Part shown: in pieces, positions 18,134-25,930 of the stretch
Layout of the letters: each line of letters opens with the position of its first letter
Numbering within the stretch: position 1 is the stretch's first letter
From: VBDM01 sp963699535
GTDB lineage: Bacteria > Pseudomonadota > Gammaproteobacteria > Burkholderiales > SG8-39
Direction: 5' to 3'
DNA: 64,000 nt
Assembly: GCA_963699535.1 (NCBI GenBank)
Contig: CAVOUJ010000018.1
Coordinates: forward strand, 25,686 to 89,685
Position numbers and translations under genes: made by a program
The notes under the pieces: model-generated
Database searches by the model: none
The model's input: only the letters and a program-made list of their open reading frames with translations
What the model was told of the DNA's origin: nothing

Positions 18134-18934
18134 TCACTGCGCCCGGAAGCTGATATCCCCGTACTGGGCACGGGCCTTCTCGCTCGTGTTCCTGGCATCG
18201 GTCATCACTCCCACTCCGACGATGTCCCAGGGTTCCTCGCCGAACGCCATCCTGTAGTCCTCGAGCACGTTGCGCCGCAACTCGCGCCACTCGCCGATGC
18301 GGCCATCACCGTTCTCCACGACGATGGTCTGGATCTTCTTGGTCTCGTCGTTCGCGACTACGGTGCCGGCCGGGGCGCTGTTCGACCAGCTGTACATGAT
18401 GATCGCGTACGGCATCTTATCGCCGGTGAGCGCCTTGTAGAGCCGCAGGGCGAGCTTCTCACCGAAGTCCAGCCGCTTCAAATCCCCGTGGAACGCGATG
18501 ATCACGCGCGCCGGGGAGTCGTCGCGCGCGGGAACCCGCGGGTCGATCTCCGCCGGGGCCTGCACCACGCGCCAACGCCACTCGATCAGCGGATGGCGCG
18601 CCGGGTCGATGCGGATGCGCCGGTAGAACCCCGAGGCCGAGCCGTCCGCGCGCCCCTCGAGCACTGCGCCCGGGCTGCTCCCGACCAGGCGGTACTCGCT
18701 CTTCCTCGCAAAGGGCGAAACGACAAAGCGGCCCCAGCCGGGCAGCGGGTCGCCCGCGCGGCCCTCTGAGAAGCGCGCCGCCTCGACCAGGTTACCCGTC
18801 TCGCGCTCGAGCTCGGCGACGATCGCGGTCGATGCGAGCAGCTCGTCGACCGGGGCACCGGCGCAGGCGGCGAGCGCCGCGCCGCAGACGAGCGCCCCCG
18901 CGTAGCGAAGAGATTTTGTCCGAAGAGCCATCAA
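18134..18934 (-). CDS. DUF3047 lipoprotein, copy 1
   Basis: 266 residues with a lipoprotein-type signal (CGAALAACAG). The core matches DUF3047: RIDPARHPLIEWRWRV near residue 105, DDSPARVIIAFHGD near 135 and MYSWSNSAPAGTV near 180. The C-terminus is EPWDIVGVGVMTDARNTSEKA. It is probably anchored in the periplasm. The family function is unknown. A close paralogue at 21427-22224 keeps almost the same motifs, and between them lie an amidohydrolase relic, a TTT receptor and a response regulator. Confidence 0.82.
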   Translation of the reverse strand: MMALRTKSLRYAGALVCGAALAACAGAPVDELLASTAIVAELERETGNLVEAARFSEGRAGDPLPGWGRFVVSPFARKSEYRLVGSSPGAVLEGRADGSASGFYRRIRIDPARHPLIEWRWRVVQAPAEIDPRVPARDDSPARVIIAFHGDLKRLDFGEKLALRLYKALTGDKMPYAIIMYSWSNSAPAGTVVANDETKKIQTIVVENGDGRIGEWRELRRNVLEDYRMAFGEEPWDIVGVGVMTDARNTSEKARAQYGDISFRAQ

Positions 18935-19000
18935 TCCCGATTGGGAGATGGGTGTCCCCCAAGCCTGAAAGGTAGTCCTGAGTGTGACACCAATCGGCTA

Positions 19001-20077
19001 TTACCGCTGCCCAACGCCTAGACAACGCGCCAAGGTATACTCGTACCGCTGGAGCTGCCCGGGCGTCGCGAAGTCGGCGTGCTGCAGGCCCCAGCGCAGG
19101 TCCTTGATGCCGAACTCGGCGTCCATCGCCTCGTAGGTCGCGACGACCTGCTCGATATTGTCGGCGCTGGTCGGGCTGCCGGCTTGGGCGTTCTCGTTCC
19201 GCCAGCGCGCCTGCGCGCACAGACGCTGCGCTTCGAGCCACACGGCGTAGCCGTTGGCGTTGGCGGGCGTCGCGAAGGGCGCGGCCCATTCGCCGATCGC
19301 GCCGGTGCGCAGCATGTCGTCGCCGAAGAACTGGAACTGGTTCTTGCAGCCGCTCGCGCAGCTCGGGCAGCTGCTTGTCGAGTCCGCCGAGCTCGGGGAT
19401 GAACCCCTGGTTGTGCAGGAAGTTGATCTGCAGGCGGATCAGCGTTCCGGTCCTCGGCGTGCAGCGCGAGCCAGGCGTCGTACATGCGGTAGTGGTTCAG
19501 GTTGAAGAGCGGGTGGGTCGGCTGCGGATCGAGCGAGGCCGGGTCGAGCGTCCCGGTCGCCGCCGCGACCAGCGTCTGGTCGAGCACCGCGGTGATGCCG
19601 ACGCTCGCCGAAAACGCCTGCGCGTCGAGCGCGCTGCGCTTCTTGTCCTCGAAGGTCTGGCGGACTCTGAGGTGGTAGAGCGCGCGATTCGCCATGTTGG
19701 GGTTGCCGCCGGCGATCGAACCGTCGGCGCCCACCGCCACCGGGCCGGCGAGCGGCGCGGTCGCGCTCTCGAAGAACTGCTTGCCCAGCGTGTTGGTCGC
19801 GCGCCGGCCCGCCGCCGCCCTGGTAGAGGAATACCGGCCGGTCGGGCACCGCGGCGTCGAGCTCGGCGAGCGTCGGCAGGCGCAGCTCGGCGAACATCCG
19901 CGGCGTGCCGGCGCCCATCGCGGTGATGAACTGGCCCGCCGGCACGTCCTGCCGTCGCGCGGCGAGCATCGCCAGGACTTCGGCGAGGTTGATCGCGAGC
20001 TCCCACTGCGCGACGTGGTAGCCGGGGCGGTTGGCCAGGCTGACGAAGTGGCCCAATCCGCAATGGGAGTCCCCCAA
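19001..20077 (-). pseudogene. Amidohydrolase (YtcJ-like) fragment, truncated at both ends and frameshifted
   Basis: Three frames join into about 350 residues of the amidohydrolase-3 family: ITAMGAGTPRMFAELRLPTL, VAVGADGSIAGGNPNMANRA, VRQTFEDKKRSALDAQAFSA and LRWGLQHADFATPGQLQRY. Full-length relatives have about 550-600 residues. The N-terminal metal-binding region begins abruptly at GDSHC, next to the start codon of the opposing TTT gene at 20077. The C-terminal portion is missing after GLQHAD. Frame changes occur near 19790 and 19330. Both ends being absent makes this a real remnant, even if the internal shifts are read errors. Confidence 0.72.
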
Positions 20078-21018
20078 TGAAGAAGCTGCTCGTCATCCTG
20101 TGCCTTGCCGCCGCCTCACCCGCACTCGCTCAAAACTGCCCCGAGAAGAACCTGCTCTACTGGCAGGCCTTCCCCTCCGGCGGGGAATCCGACATCTCGG
20201 CGCGGCACCAGCAACTCGTGCTGAAGAAGCGTTGCGCCGCGATCGAAACCATCATCCAGTACAAGCCCGGCGCGGGCGGGGGTCTGATGTGGTCGCAGAT
20301 GAACCAGCTTCCGGGCGACGGGTTGAACATCATCGGCATCAACCTGCCGCACATCGTGCTCCAGCCTCTCGAAGGCCAGGTCCAATACAAGACCGAGGAC
20401 GTGACCCCGGTGTTCTGGTACCACTACACGCCCGACGCGTTGGTGGTGAGCGAGGCGAGCCCGTACAAGACCTTCATGGATTTCGTGAAGGGCGCAAAAG
20501 CGGATCCGGGCAAGCTATCCCTGGGAGGCTCGGGGCTCAACTCTGCAAACCACGCCGCGCATGAGCGCCTCAACGCGAAGTTCGGCGTCAAGACTACCTA
20601 CGTTCCGTACAAGGGAACCGGCGACATGACGATCGCGGTGCTCGGCGGACACGTGAACGGAGCAATATCGTACACGGCGTTCGCGATCAACAACAAGGGC
20701 AAGGTGCGGGCTCTCGCGGTGGCGATGGAGAAACGCCATCCGCTTCTCCCCGACACGCCGACTTTTCGCGAGCTGGGCATCGACTGGGTGGACGGCGCCT
20801 ACCGCGGGATCGGCGTTCCGAAGTCGACATCGGCCGAAGCGAGGAAGCGCCTGTCGGATCTCTGGGCCGCACTCAACGCCGACGCCGAGATGCAGGCGTT
20901 CGCCGCGAAGAGCGGCTTCGAGCTCGTGAACGTCGGTGTCGACCGGATGGACGCGTTCATGAAGGAAAAGCGCGCCCTGTACATGGAAAGCGCCAAGCTG
21001 CTGGGGCTGGTGAAGTAG
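20077..21018 (+). CDS. TTT-family substrate-binding protein (Bug-like)
   Basis: 313 residues with a short signal peptide (LLVILCLAAASPALAQ). PSGGESDISARHQQLVLKKR, YKPGAGGGLMWSQMN, GVKTTYVPYKGTGDMTIAVL and the C-terminal RALAVAMEKRHPLLPDTPTF match the family in order. The N-terminus diverges from most Bug proteins, having CPEKNLLYWQAFP where KPIRLVVP-type sequence is usual. GGGAG lies 7 nt upstream of ATG 20077. That site overlaps the truncated end of the opposing amidohydrolase relic. No TctA/TctB genes are present. Confidence 0.87.
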   Translation: MKKLLVILCLAAASPALAQNCPEKNLLYWQAFPSGGESDISARHQQLVLKKRCAAIETIIQYKPGAGGGLMWSQMNQLPGDGLNIIGINLPHIVLQPLEGQVQYKTEDVTPVFWYHYTPDALVVSEASPYKTFMDFVKGAKADPGKLSLGGSGLNSANHAAHERLNAKFGVKTTYVPYKGTGDMTIAVLGGHVNGAISYTAFAINNKGKVRALAVAMEKRHPLLPDTPTFRELGIDWVDGAYRGIGVPKSTSAEARKRLSDLWAALNADAEMQAFAAKSGFELVNVGVDRMDAFMKEKRALYMESAKLLGLVK

Positions 21019-21042
21019 GTCCGAAACGACGACTCACCCGCC

Positions 21043-21408
21043 ATGCCCGTCAAGAAGATCCTGATCATCGACGATTCGCCCACCAACCGCCACGTGATCT
21101 TCGAGATTCTGGCCAGAAACGGCTACCGGTGCATGCTCGCCGAGACCGGCCAGCAGGGGATCGACAAGGCGAAAGCCGAGCAGCCGGACCTCATCCTGAT
21201 GGACGTGGTGATGCCCGATATGGACGGCTTCCAGGCTACGCGCATCATCACCCGCGACGAGGCGACCAAGCACATCCCGGTGATTCTGTGCACCAGCAAG
21301 AACCAGCAGACCGACCGGGTGTGGGGTTTGCGCCAGGGCGCGAAGGACTACGTGCTCAAGCCGATCGAGGAGGTAGATCTCCTCGCCAAGATCAGGGCGC
21401 TCGGCTGA
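21043..21408 (+). CDS. PilH-like single-domain response regulator
   Basis: 121 residues consisting of one receiver domain and no output domain. The acidic pair is ILIIDDSP, the phosphoacceptor Asp is in LILMDVVMPDMDG, the conserved Thr/Ser is in VILCTSKNQQTD, and the Lys is in YVLKPIEE. The TSKNQQTDRVWGLRQGAKDY block is typical of PilH/PilG-type twitching-motility regulators. No pil/chp genes accompany it here. It starts 24 bp after the TTT gene and may be co-transcribed with it. Confidence 0.85.
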   Translation: MPVKKILIIDDSPTNRHVIFEILARNGYRCMLAETGQQGIDKAKAEQPDLILMDVVMPDMDGFQATRIITRDEATKHIPVILCTSKNQQTDRVWGLRQGAKDYVLKPIEEVDLLAKIRALG

Positions 21409-21426
21409 ACCTCGCCCGATGCCCGC

Positions 21427-22224
21427 TTATTGCTCCTGCCTGAAGATGATGTCGCCGTACTGGGTGCGGGTGTTCTCGTTCAAATGGTCGGCGTCGGTCA
21501 TCACCCCCACTGCGACGATGTCCCAGGGCTCTTCGCCGAAGGCCCGCCGGTAGTCCTCGAGAACGTTGCGACGGAACCCGCGCCACTCCCCGGCGCGCCC
21601 GCCGCTGTCAACGACGATCATCTGGATCTTGCCGGTGTAGCCGCTGGGTGCAATGGTCTCGACGGGCGCGTCGCTCGCCCAGACGTACATGAGCATGGCG
21701 TAGGGCAGCTTCTCGCCGGTGAACGCCTGGTACAGCCGCACCGTCGTGCGCTCCTCGATGTCGAGCCGCTTCACGTCCCCGTGAAAGCAGATGACGATGC
21801 GCGCCGGCGAGTCGTCGCGCGCATGAATGCGGGGGTCTGCCCCGGCGAGCGGCTCCATGACGCGCCAGCGCCATTCGACGATCGGATGGCGCGCCGGATC
21901 GATGCGGATGCGCCGGTACAAGCCCGATGCCGAATCCTCGGCGTGCGCTTCCAGCACCATGCTCGGGTTGCTCTCGGCCAGCGCGTACTCGGTGCGCCCC
22001 ACGAAAGGCGAGACGACAAAGGGGGTCCAGCCGGGCGGGACCTCGCCCGCGCGGCCCTCGGAGAAGCGCGACACCTCGACCTGAGGCCCGGTCTCGCGCT
22101 CGAGCTCGGCGACGATCTCGCTCGAGACGAGCAGCTCGTCGCCCGGGACGGTCGCGCAAGCAGCCAGCGCCGCGCCGCACACGAGCGCTGCCGCTCTACG
22201 GATGAGTCTTGCCTGGAGGGTCAT
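21427..22224 (-). CDS. DUF3047 lipoprotein, copy 2
   Basis: 265 residues from ATG 22224, with a lipoprotein signal CGAALAACAT. It is strikingly similar to copy 1 at 18134-18934: both share VAELERETG, RFSEGRAG, YRRIRIDPARHP, RDDSPAR and EEPWDIV. The product should be a periplasmic lipoprotein of unknown function. ATG 22224 is preferred over the outer ATG 22287 because the signal peptide begins there. The gene converges on the response regulator with a short gap. Confidence 0.82.
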   Translation of the reverse strand: MTLQARLIRRAAALVCGAALAACATVPGDELLVSSEIVAELERETGPQVEVSRFSEGRAGEVPPGWTPFVVSPFVGRTEYALAESNPSMVLEAHAEDSASGLYRRIRIDPARHPIVEWRWRVMEPLAGADPRIHARDDSPARIVICFHGDVKRLDIEERTTVRLYQAFTGEKLPYAMLMYVWASDAPVETIAPSGYTGKIQMIVVDSGGRAGEWRGFRRNVLEDYRRAFGEEPWDIVAVGVMTDADHLNENTRTQYGDIIFRQEQ

Positions 22225-22258
22225 CTGTCGGGATAGGGAGTGTACTATCGCCCTCTCT

Positions 22259-22336
22259 ATGAGCGCCAATCCCGGCCCAAGGTTCAAAAAGCGCCCCGAC
22301 TGCGCCGAATGGGTCGACTTCTTCAGCGCGGTCTAG
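22259..22336 (+). pseudogene. DUF427 gene relic with internal deletion
   Basis: A 25-codon frame that begins like the DUF427 gene at 14338 (MSA-PG-FKKRPD) and ends like it (codons for VD...AV then TAG, with GCGGTCTAG identical). About 95 internal codons are missing. It overlaps the 3' end of egtB by 4 bp. The simplest reading is a second DUF427 copy reduced to its two ends by an internal deletion. A chance match of such short ends is possible but needs both to coincide. Confidence 0.5.
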
Positions 22337-23611
22337 CCGTCGCGCGCGAGGCGTAGCCCCGAGAACTGCCAGCGCGCCTCCGGCGGGAAGAAGTTGCGGT
22401 AGGTCGCGCGGATATGGCTCGCGGGTGTGGCGCAGGATCCGCCGCGCAGTACGTGCTGGCCCGACATGAACTTCCCGTTGTACTCGCCTACCGCGCCCGC
22501 CGCGGGCCGGAATCCCGGGTAGGGAGCGTAGTCGCTGCGCGTCCATTCCCACACGTCCCCGAAGATCTGCGCGGGCGTGCCGTCGCCCGGCGCCTCACGC
22601 AGCGCGAGCGGATGCAGCGCGCCGGTCTCGAGGAAATTGCCCGTGAGGGCGGCGCCGCGCGCCGCCACTTCCCACTCGGCTTCCGTCGGCAGCCGCCCTT
22701 TGGCCCAGCGCGCGAACGCGTCCGCCTCATAGAAGCTCACGTGGCAGACGGGCGTGTGGGGATCGATCGGCACTTCGCCGTGCAGGGTGAACGCGTGCCA
22801 GCCCTCGTCGCGGCGCTCCCAGTACAGGGGCGAACGCCAGCCGCGCGAAACTACGAGGTCCCAGCCGGCGGAGAGCCACAGTTCGGGCCGGCGGTAACCG
22901 CCGTCCTCGATGAACTCGGCGAAGTCGCCGTTCGTGACCGGATGCGTGGCGATAAGGAAGGGGTCGAGCCAGACACGGTGGCGCGGCGTCTCGTTGTCGA
23001 ACGAGAATCCCGAGCCGGCGTGCCCGATCTCGTAGAGCCCGGCGGCCACTGAGACCCAGCCGCGCTTGCGCGCGGTGATCGGCGTGAGCGGCCACTGCTT
23101 CTGGTACGCGGGCTTCGCGGGATTGCGCGAAAGCAGGTGCTTCACGTCGGTGAGGATCAGCTCCTGGTGCTGCTGCTCGTGGTGCAGCCCCAGCTCGATC
23201 AGGTCGCCGGCCTCCGCGGGCAAGCGCTCCTGAGGCGAGCAGCTCGAGCAGCGCCGCGTCGACGTGACGGCGATAGGCAAGGATCTCTTCGAGGCTCGGG
23301 CGCTGGAGAGCATGCCGCGCTCCGGCCGCGGGTGTCTGTCGCCGACCGCGTTGTAGTAGGAGTTGAACAGCACGCGGTACGCCGGATCGAAAGGCCGGTA
23401 GCCCGGGCTGCGCTTCGAGGACGAAGGTCTCGAAGAACCAGGTGGTGTGCGCGAGATGCCACTTAACCGGGCTCGCGTCGGGCATCGACTGGATCGCGCA
23501 GTCCTCCGCGGAAAGAGGTGCGGCGAGCGCAACGCTGGCGGCGCGCGTCGCGGCGTATCTCTCGCCGCGACCGTCGCGCTGCGACGGCTTCGGATCGGGA
23601 ATCGGCTTCAC
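22333..23611 (-). CDS. egtB: Ergothioneine biosynthesis protein EgtB, frameshifted
   Basis: Segments join into about 420 residues. The N-terminal DinB-like part has MPDASPVKWHLAHTTWFFET and FNSYYNAVGDRHPRPERGML. HHEQQHQELIL gives the iron-binding HxxxE. The C-terminal formylglycine-generating-enzyme-like domain has ATHPVTNGDFAEF, LPTEAEWEVAARG, FGDVWEWTRSDY and VLRGGSCATP. The frame changes near 23390, 23320 and 23230, as expected of short indels. GTG 23611 is chosen because GAGGAGG precedes it. EgtB is the non-haem iron sulfoxide synthase joining hercynine to a thiol donor. Its usual partner egtD is not in the window. Confidence 0.88.
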
Positions 23612-23691
23612 GGGCACCTCCTCGTATCCTCGGACTGGTCCCAGGAACGGTAGCATAATCCTCTTTCCAACCGGACCCTGAGGAGGATCAC

Positions 23692-24096
23692 ATGACCAAC
23701 CCGGAGCTTGCCGGCGTCGCGGCCCTGCTGCTGCGCGTGTCGCTGGGAATAATGTTCTTCGCGCACGCCTGGGTGAAGATCAAGGTGTTCACCCCCGCCG
23801 GAACGGCGAAGTACTTCGAGTCGCTCGGCATTCCCGGATGGATCGCCTACGCGACGATCGCGGCCGAGATCGCCGGCGGCGCGCTCCTCATCCTCGGCAT
23901 CGGCACGCGCTGGGTAGCGCTACTGCTCGTGCCGCTGATCCTTGGTACCATCGTCCTCGTGCACGGCAAGGCGGGGTGGCTGTTTACCAACAAGGACGGC
24001 GGCTGGGAGTATCCGGCCTTCTGGGCGGTAGGGCTGCTCGCGCTCGCCGCGCTCGGGGACGGTTCGGCGGCGCTCGGACCCATGATGGGGCTCTGA
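23692..24096 (+). CDS. DoxX family membrane protein
   Basis: 134 residues with four hydrophobic segments: LLLRVSLGIMFFAHAWVKI, then AYATIAAEIAGGALLILGIG, a third around VALLLVPLILGTIVLV, and a fourth around FWAVGLLALAAL. The GWLFTNKDGGWEYPAFW loop is common in DoxX/SURF4-like proteins. GAGGAGG precedes ATG 23692. Roles proposed for the family range from quinone-linked oxidoreductase subunits to stress tolerance; none can be chosen here. It diverges from egtB. Confidence 0.82.
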   Translation: MTNPELAGVAALLLRVSLGIMFFAHAWVKIKVFTPAGTAKYFESLGIPGWIAYATIAAEIAGGALLILGIGTRWVALLLVPLILGTIVLVHGKAGWLFTNKDGGWEYPAFWAVGLLALAALGDGSAALGPMMGL

Positions 24097-24116
24097 GGCC
24101 GGGACTCGCGGGCCGC

Positions 24117-24860
24117 CTACGCGGTGGTCATCACTACCGGCGCGTGGTCGCTCGTTCCGAAGCCGGCGAGCACCGTGCAGCCCGCGGCGCGCGCCGCGAT
24201 CGCGGGTGAAGCGAGAATGTAATCTAGCCTCCAGCCGATGTTGCGCTGGCGCAGGTTGCGCCACGGCGCCCACCAGGTGAAGAGGTTCGGGTTGTCGGGG
24301 TCCATCGTGCGGCCGACGTCCACGAGGTGCCCGCCGAGGAGCTTGTCGAGAAGTTCGCGCTCCTCTTCCCGCTGCCCGATCATTCCAGGCTTGCGCTCGT
24401 TCGGATGCACGTCCATGTCGGTGCGGGTGATGTTCATGTCGCCGCAGAGGATGAGCTCGCGCCCTTCGCGCTGCAACTGCTTCACCCAGGCCGCGAGCTT
24501 CACCACGAAGCCGAGCTTCGCCTCATAGTCCTTGCCCCCGTTCGGCACGTACACCGAAGCGAGCGCGAGGTTGCCGAGGTCGGCCTGCACGATGCGCGAC
24601 TCCATGTCGAATTCGGGGTGGCTGAACGCAGGCTCGTCGTCGAACAGGCCTTTCCTGATATGCAGGGATACTCCGGAGTAGGCGCGCAGGCCATGCCAGT
24701 ACGCGTGGTAGTCCTCGAACTTGACCTGATCGGGAATCTGCGCGGCCTCTGCCTTCAGCTCCTGAAGGCAGACGACGTCCGGACGATCGCGCTCGATCCA
24801 CTCGCGCACCTGTGCCTGGCGCGCGCGGATCCCGTTGACGTTCCAGGTAGCGATTTTCAC
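24117..24860 (-). CDS. xth: Exodeoxyribonuclease III
   Basis: 247 residues from GTG 24860 (KIATWNVNGIRAR). The catalytic set is in place: Asn in WNVNG, Glu in LQELKAE, Asp/Asn in LCGDMNI, and the terminal SDHAPV with Asp-His. NIGWRLDYIL is also present. The enzyme cleaves abasic sites and degrades 3' ends in base-excision repair. The frame stays open far upstream, but that part is antisense to the next gene and lacks family similarity, so GTG 24860 is preferred. Confidence 0.92.
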   Translation of the reverse strand: MKIATWNVNGIRARQAQVREWIERDRPDVVCLQELKAEAAQIPDQVKFEDYHAYWHGLRAYSGVSLHIRKGLFDDEPAFSHPEFDMESRIVQADLGNLALASVYVPNGGKDYEAKLGFVVKLAAWVKQLQREGRELILCGDMNITRTDMDVHPNERKPGMIGQREEERELLDKLLGGHLVDVGRTMDPDNPNLFTWWAPWRNLRQRNIGWRLDYILASPAIAARAAGCTVLAGFGTSDHAPVVMTTA

Positions 24861-24932
24861 AGCAGGGAATCCTAACCCGCCCCAGCCCAATCCGGCTATC
24901 ATCGCGGCTTTCGCGCAAGCAGATCCCAGCTC

Positions 24933-25922
24933 ATGTCGAAGCTCAGTCTTTCCATCGCGACGACCGACTACGACCACTTTCGCGACTTCAGGATGGGTCT
25001 GGTCAGGCCTGAGGGCATCGACTACAACTGGCTCGACCTTCCTCACCACGAGTGCTTTGCGCGCTTCACCGCGAATCGCGAGTTCGATCTTTCTGAGCTT
25101 TCTTTCGCGAAGTTTTCGGCGGAGGTCACGCGCGAGGGGAGCGACATCACCGGGCTTCCCGTGGTGTGTTCGCGGCTCTTCCGCTTCGGATCCTTCTATG
25201 TCAACCGGAAGAGCAGGATCAAATCGGTGGAAGACCTCAAGGGGAGGAAAGTCGGCTCTCCAGAATGGGCGCATTCCGCCGCGGTGTACATGCGCGGCTG
25301 GATGCACAACGAAATGGGCGTGAAGCTCGAAGAGGTTCACTGGGTCCAGGCGGGGGCGAACACGCCCGGGCGCGAGGAGAAAGTCGAGCTCAATCTTCCC
25401 AAGGGCGTGCGGCTCACGCGCATCGCCGACAAGTCCCTCTCCGAGCTGCTCGCCGCGGGCGAGATCGACTGCGCCATCATCGCCCGGCCGCCGGACTGCT
25501 TTCTCGCGGGCCACCCCGACGTTTCGCGCCTCTTTCCGGATTATCTGAAGATGGAAGAGGCGTACTACGAGCACACTCGCGTGTGGCCGATCATGCACAT
25601 CATTGCGATGAAGAAACGCATCGTGGACGAACATCCCTGGGCCGCGCGCAACCTCTACAACGCATTCCAGGAATCGAAGCGCCGCAGTATCGCGCGCCTT
25701 CTCGACCCGGCCGTGTCGCGCTACCCGCTGCCGTGGCTCGCCACCTACGCGCGCAGCATGGTCGAGCGCTTCGGCGGCGATCCCTTTCCCTACGGAATCG
25801 AGGAGAATCGCCCGACCTGGGAGCAGATGGCGCTGTACACGTATCAGCAGGGCATCGCGCGCCGCCGCTACACGCCAGAGGAGATCTTCCCCCCGGGCAT
25901 CGCAACCCGGGTCGTGATCTGA
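24933..25922 (+). CDS. 4,5-dihydroxyphthalate decarboxylase-like / substrate-binding-fold protein
   Basis: 329 residues without a signal peptide. DLSELSFAKFSAEVTREG near residue 50, FRFGSFYVNRKSRIKSVEDL near 90, and LKGRKVGSPEWAHSAAVYMRG near 105 match proteins annotated as 4,5-dihydroxyphthalate decarboxylase (Pht5-type). These have a periplasmic-binding-protein fold. True Pht5 takes part in phthalate breakdown. Many homologues lack any phthalate context, as here, and their activity is unproven. It starts 73 bp from the divergent xth gene. Confidence 0.72.
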   Translation: MSKLSLSIATTDYDHFRDFRMGLVRPEGIDYNWLDLPHHECFARFTANREFDLSELSFAKFSAEVTREGSDITGLPVVCSRLFRFGSFYVNRKSRIKSVEDLKGRKVGSPEWAHSAAVYMRGWMHNEMGVKLEEVHWVQAGANTPGREEKVELNLPKGVRLTRIADKSLSELLAAGEIDCAIIARPPDCFLAGHPDVSRLFPDYLKMEEAYYEHTRVWPIMHIIAMKKRIVDEHPWAARNLYNAFQESKRRSIARLLDPAVSRYPLPWLATYARSMVERFGGDPFPYGIEENRPTWEQMALYTYQQGIARRRYTPEEIFPPGIATRVVI

Positions 25923-25930
25923 GCGGCGGC

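Noticed and set aside
18047..18290. N-terminal extension of the TTT receptor at 17076-18047
   Set aside because: The extension is out of frame with, and overlaps, the DUF3047 gene end. A good ribosome-binding site and signal peptide support ATG 18047.
24861..25634. N-terminal extension of exodeoxyribonuclease III giving 505 residues
   Set aside because: The extra residues are antisense to the dihydroxyphthalate-decarboxylase-like gene and do not resemble any exonuclease; the family begins at GTG 24860.
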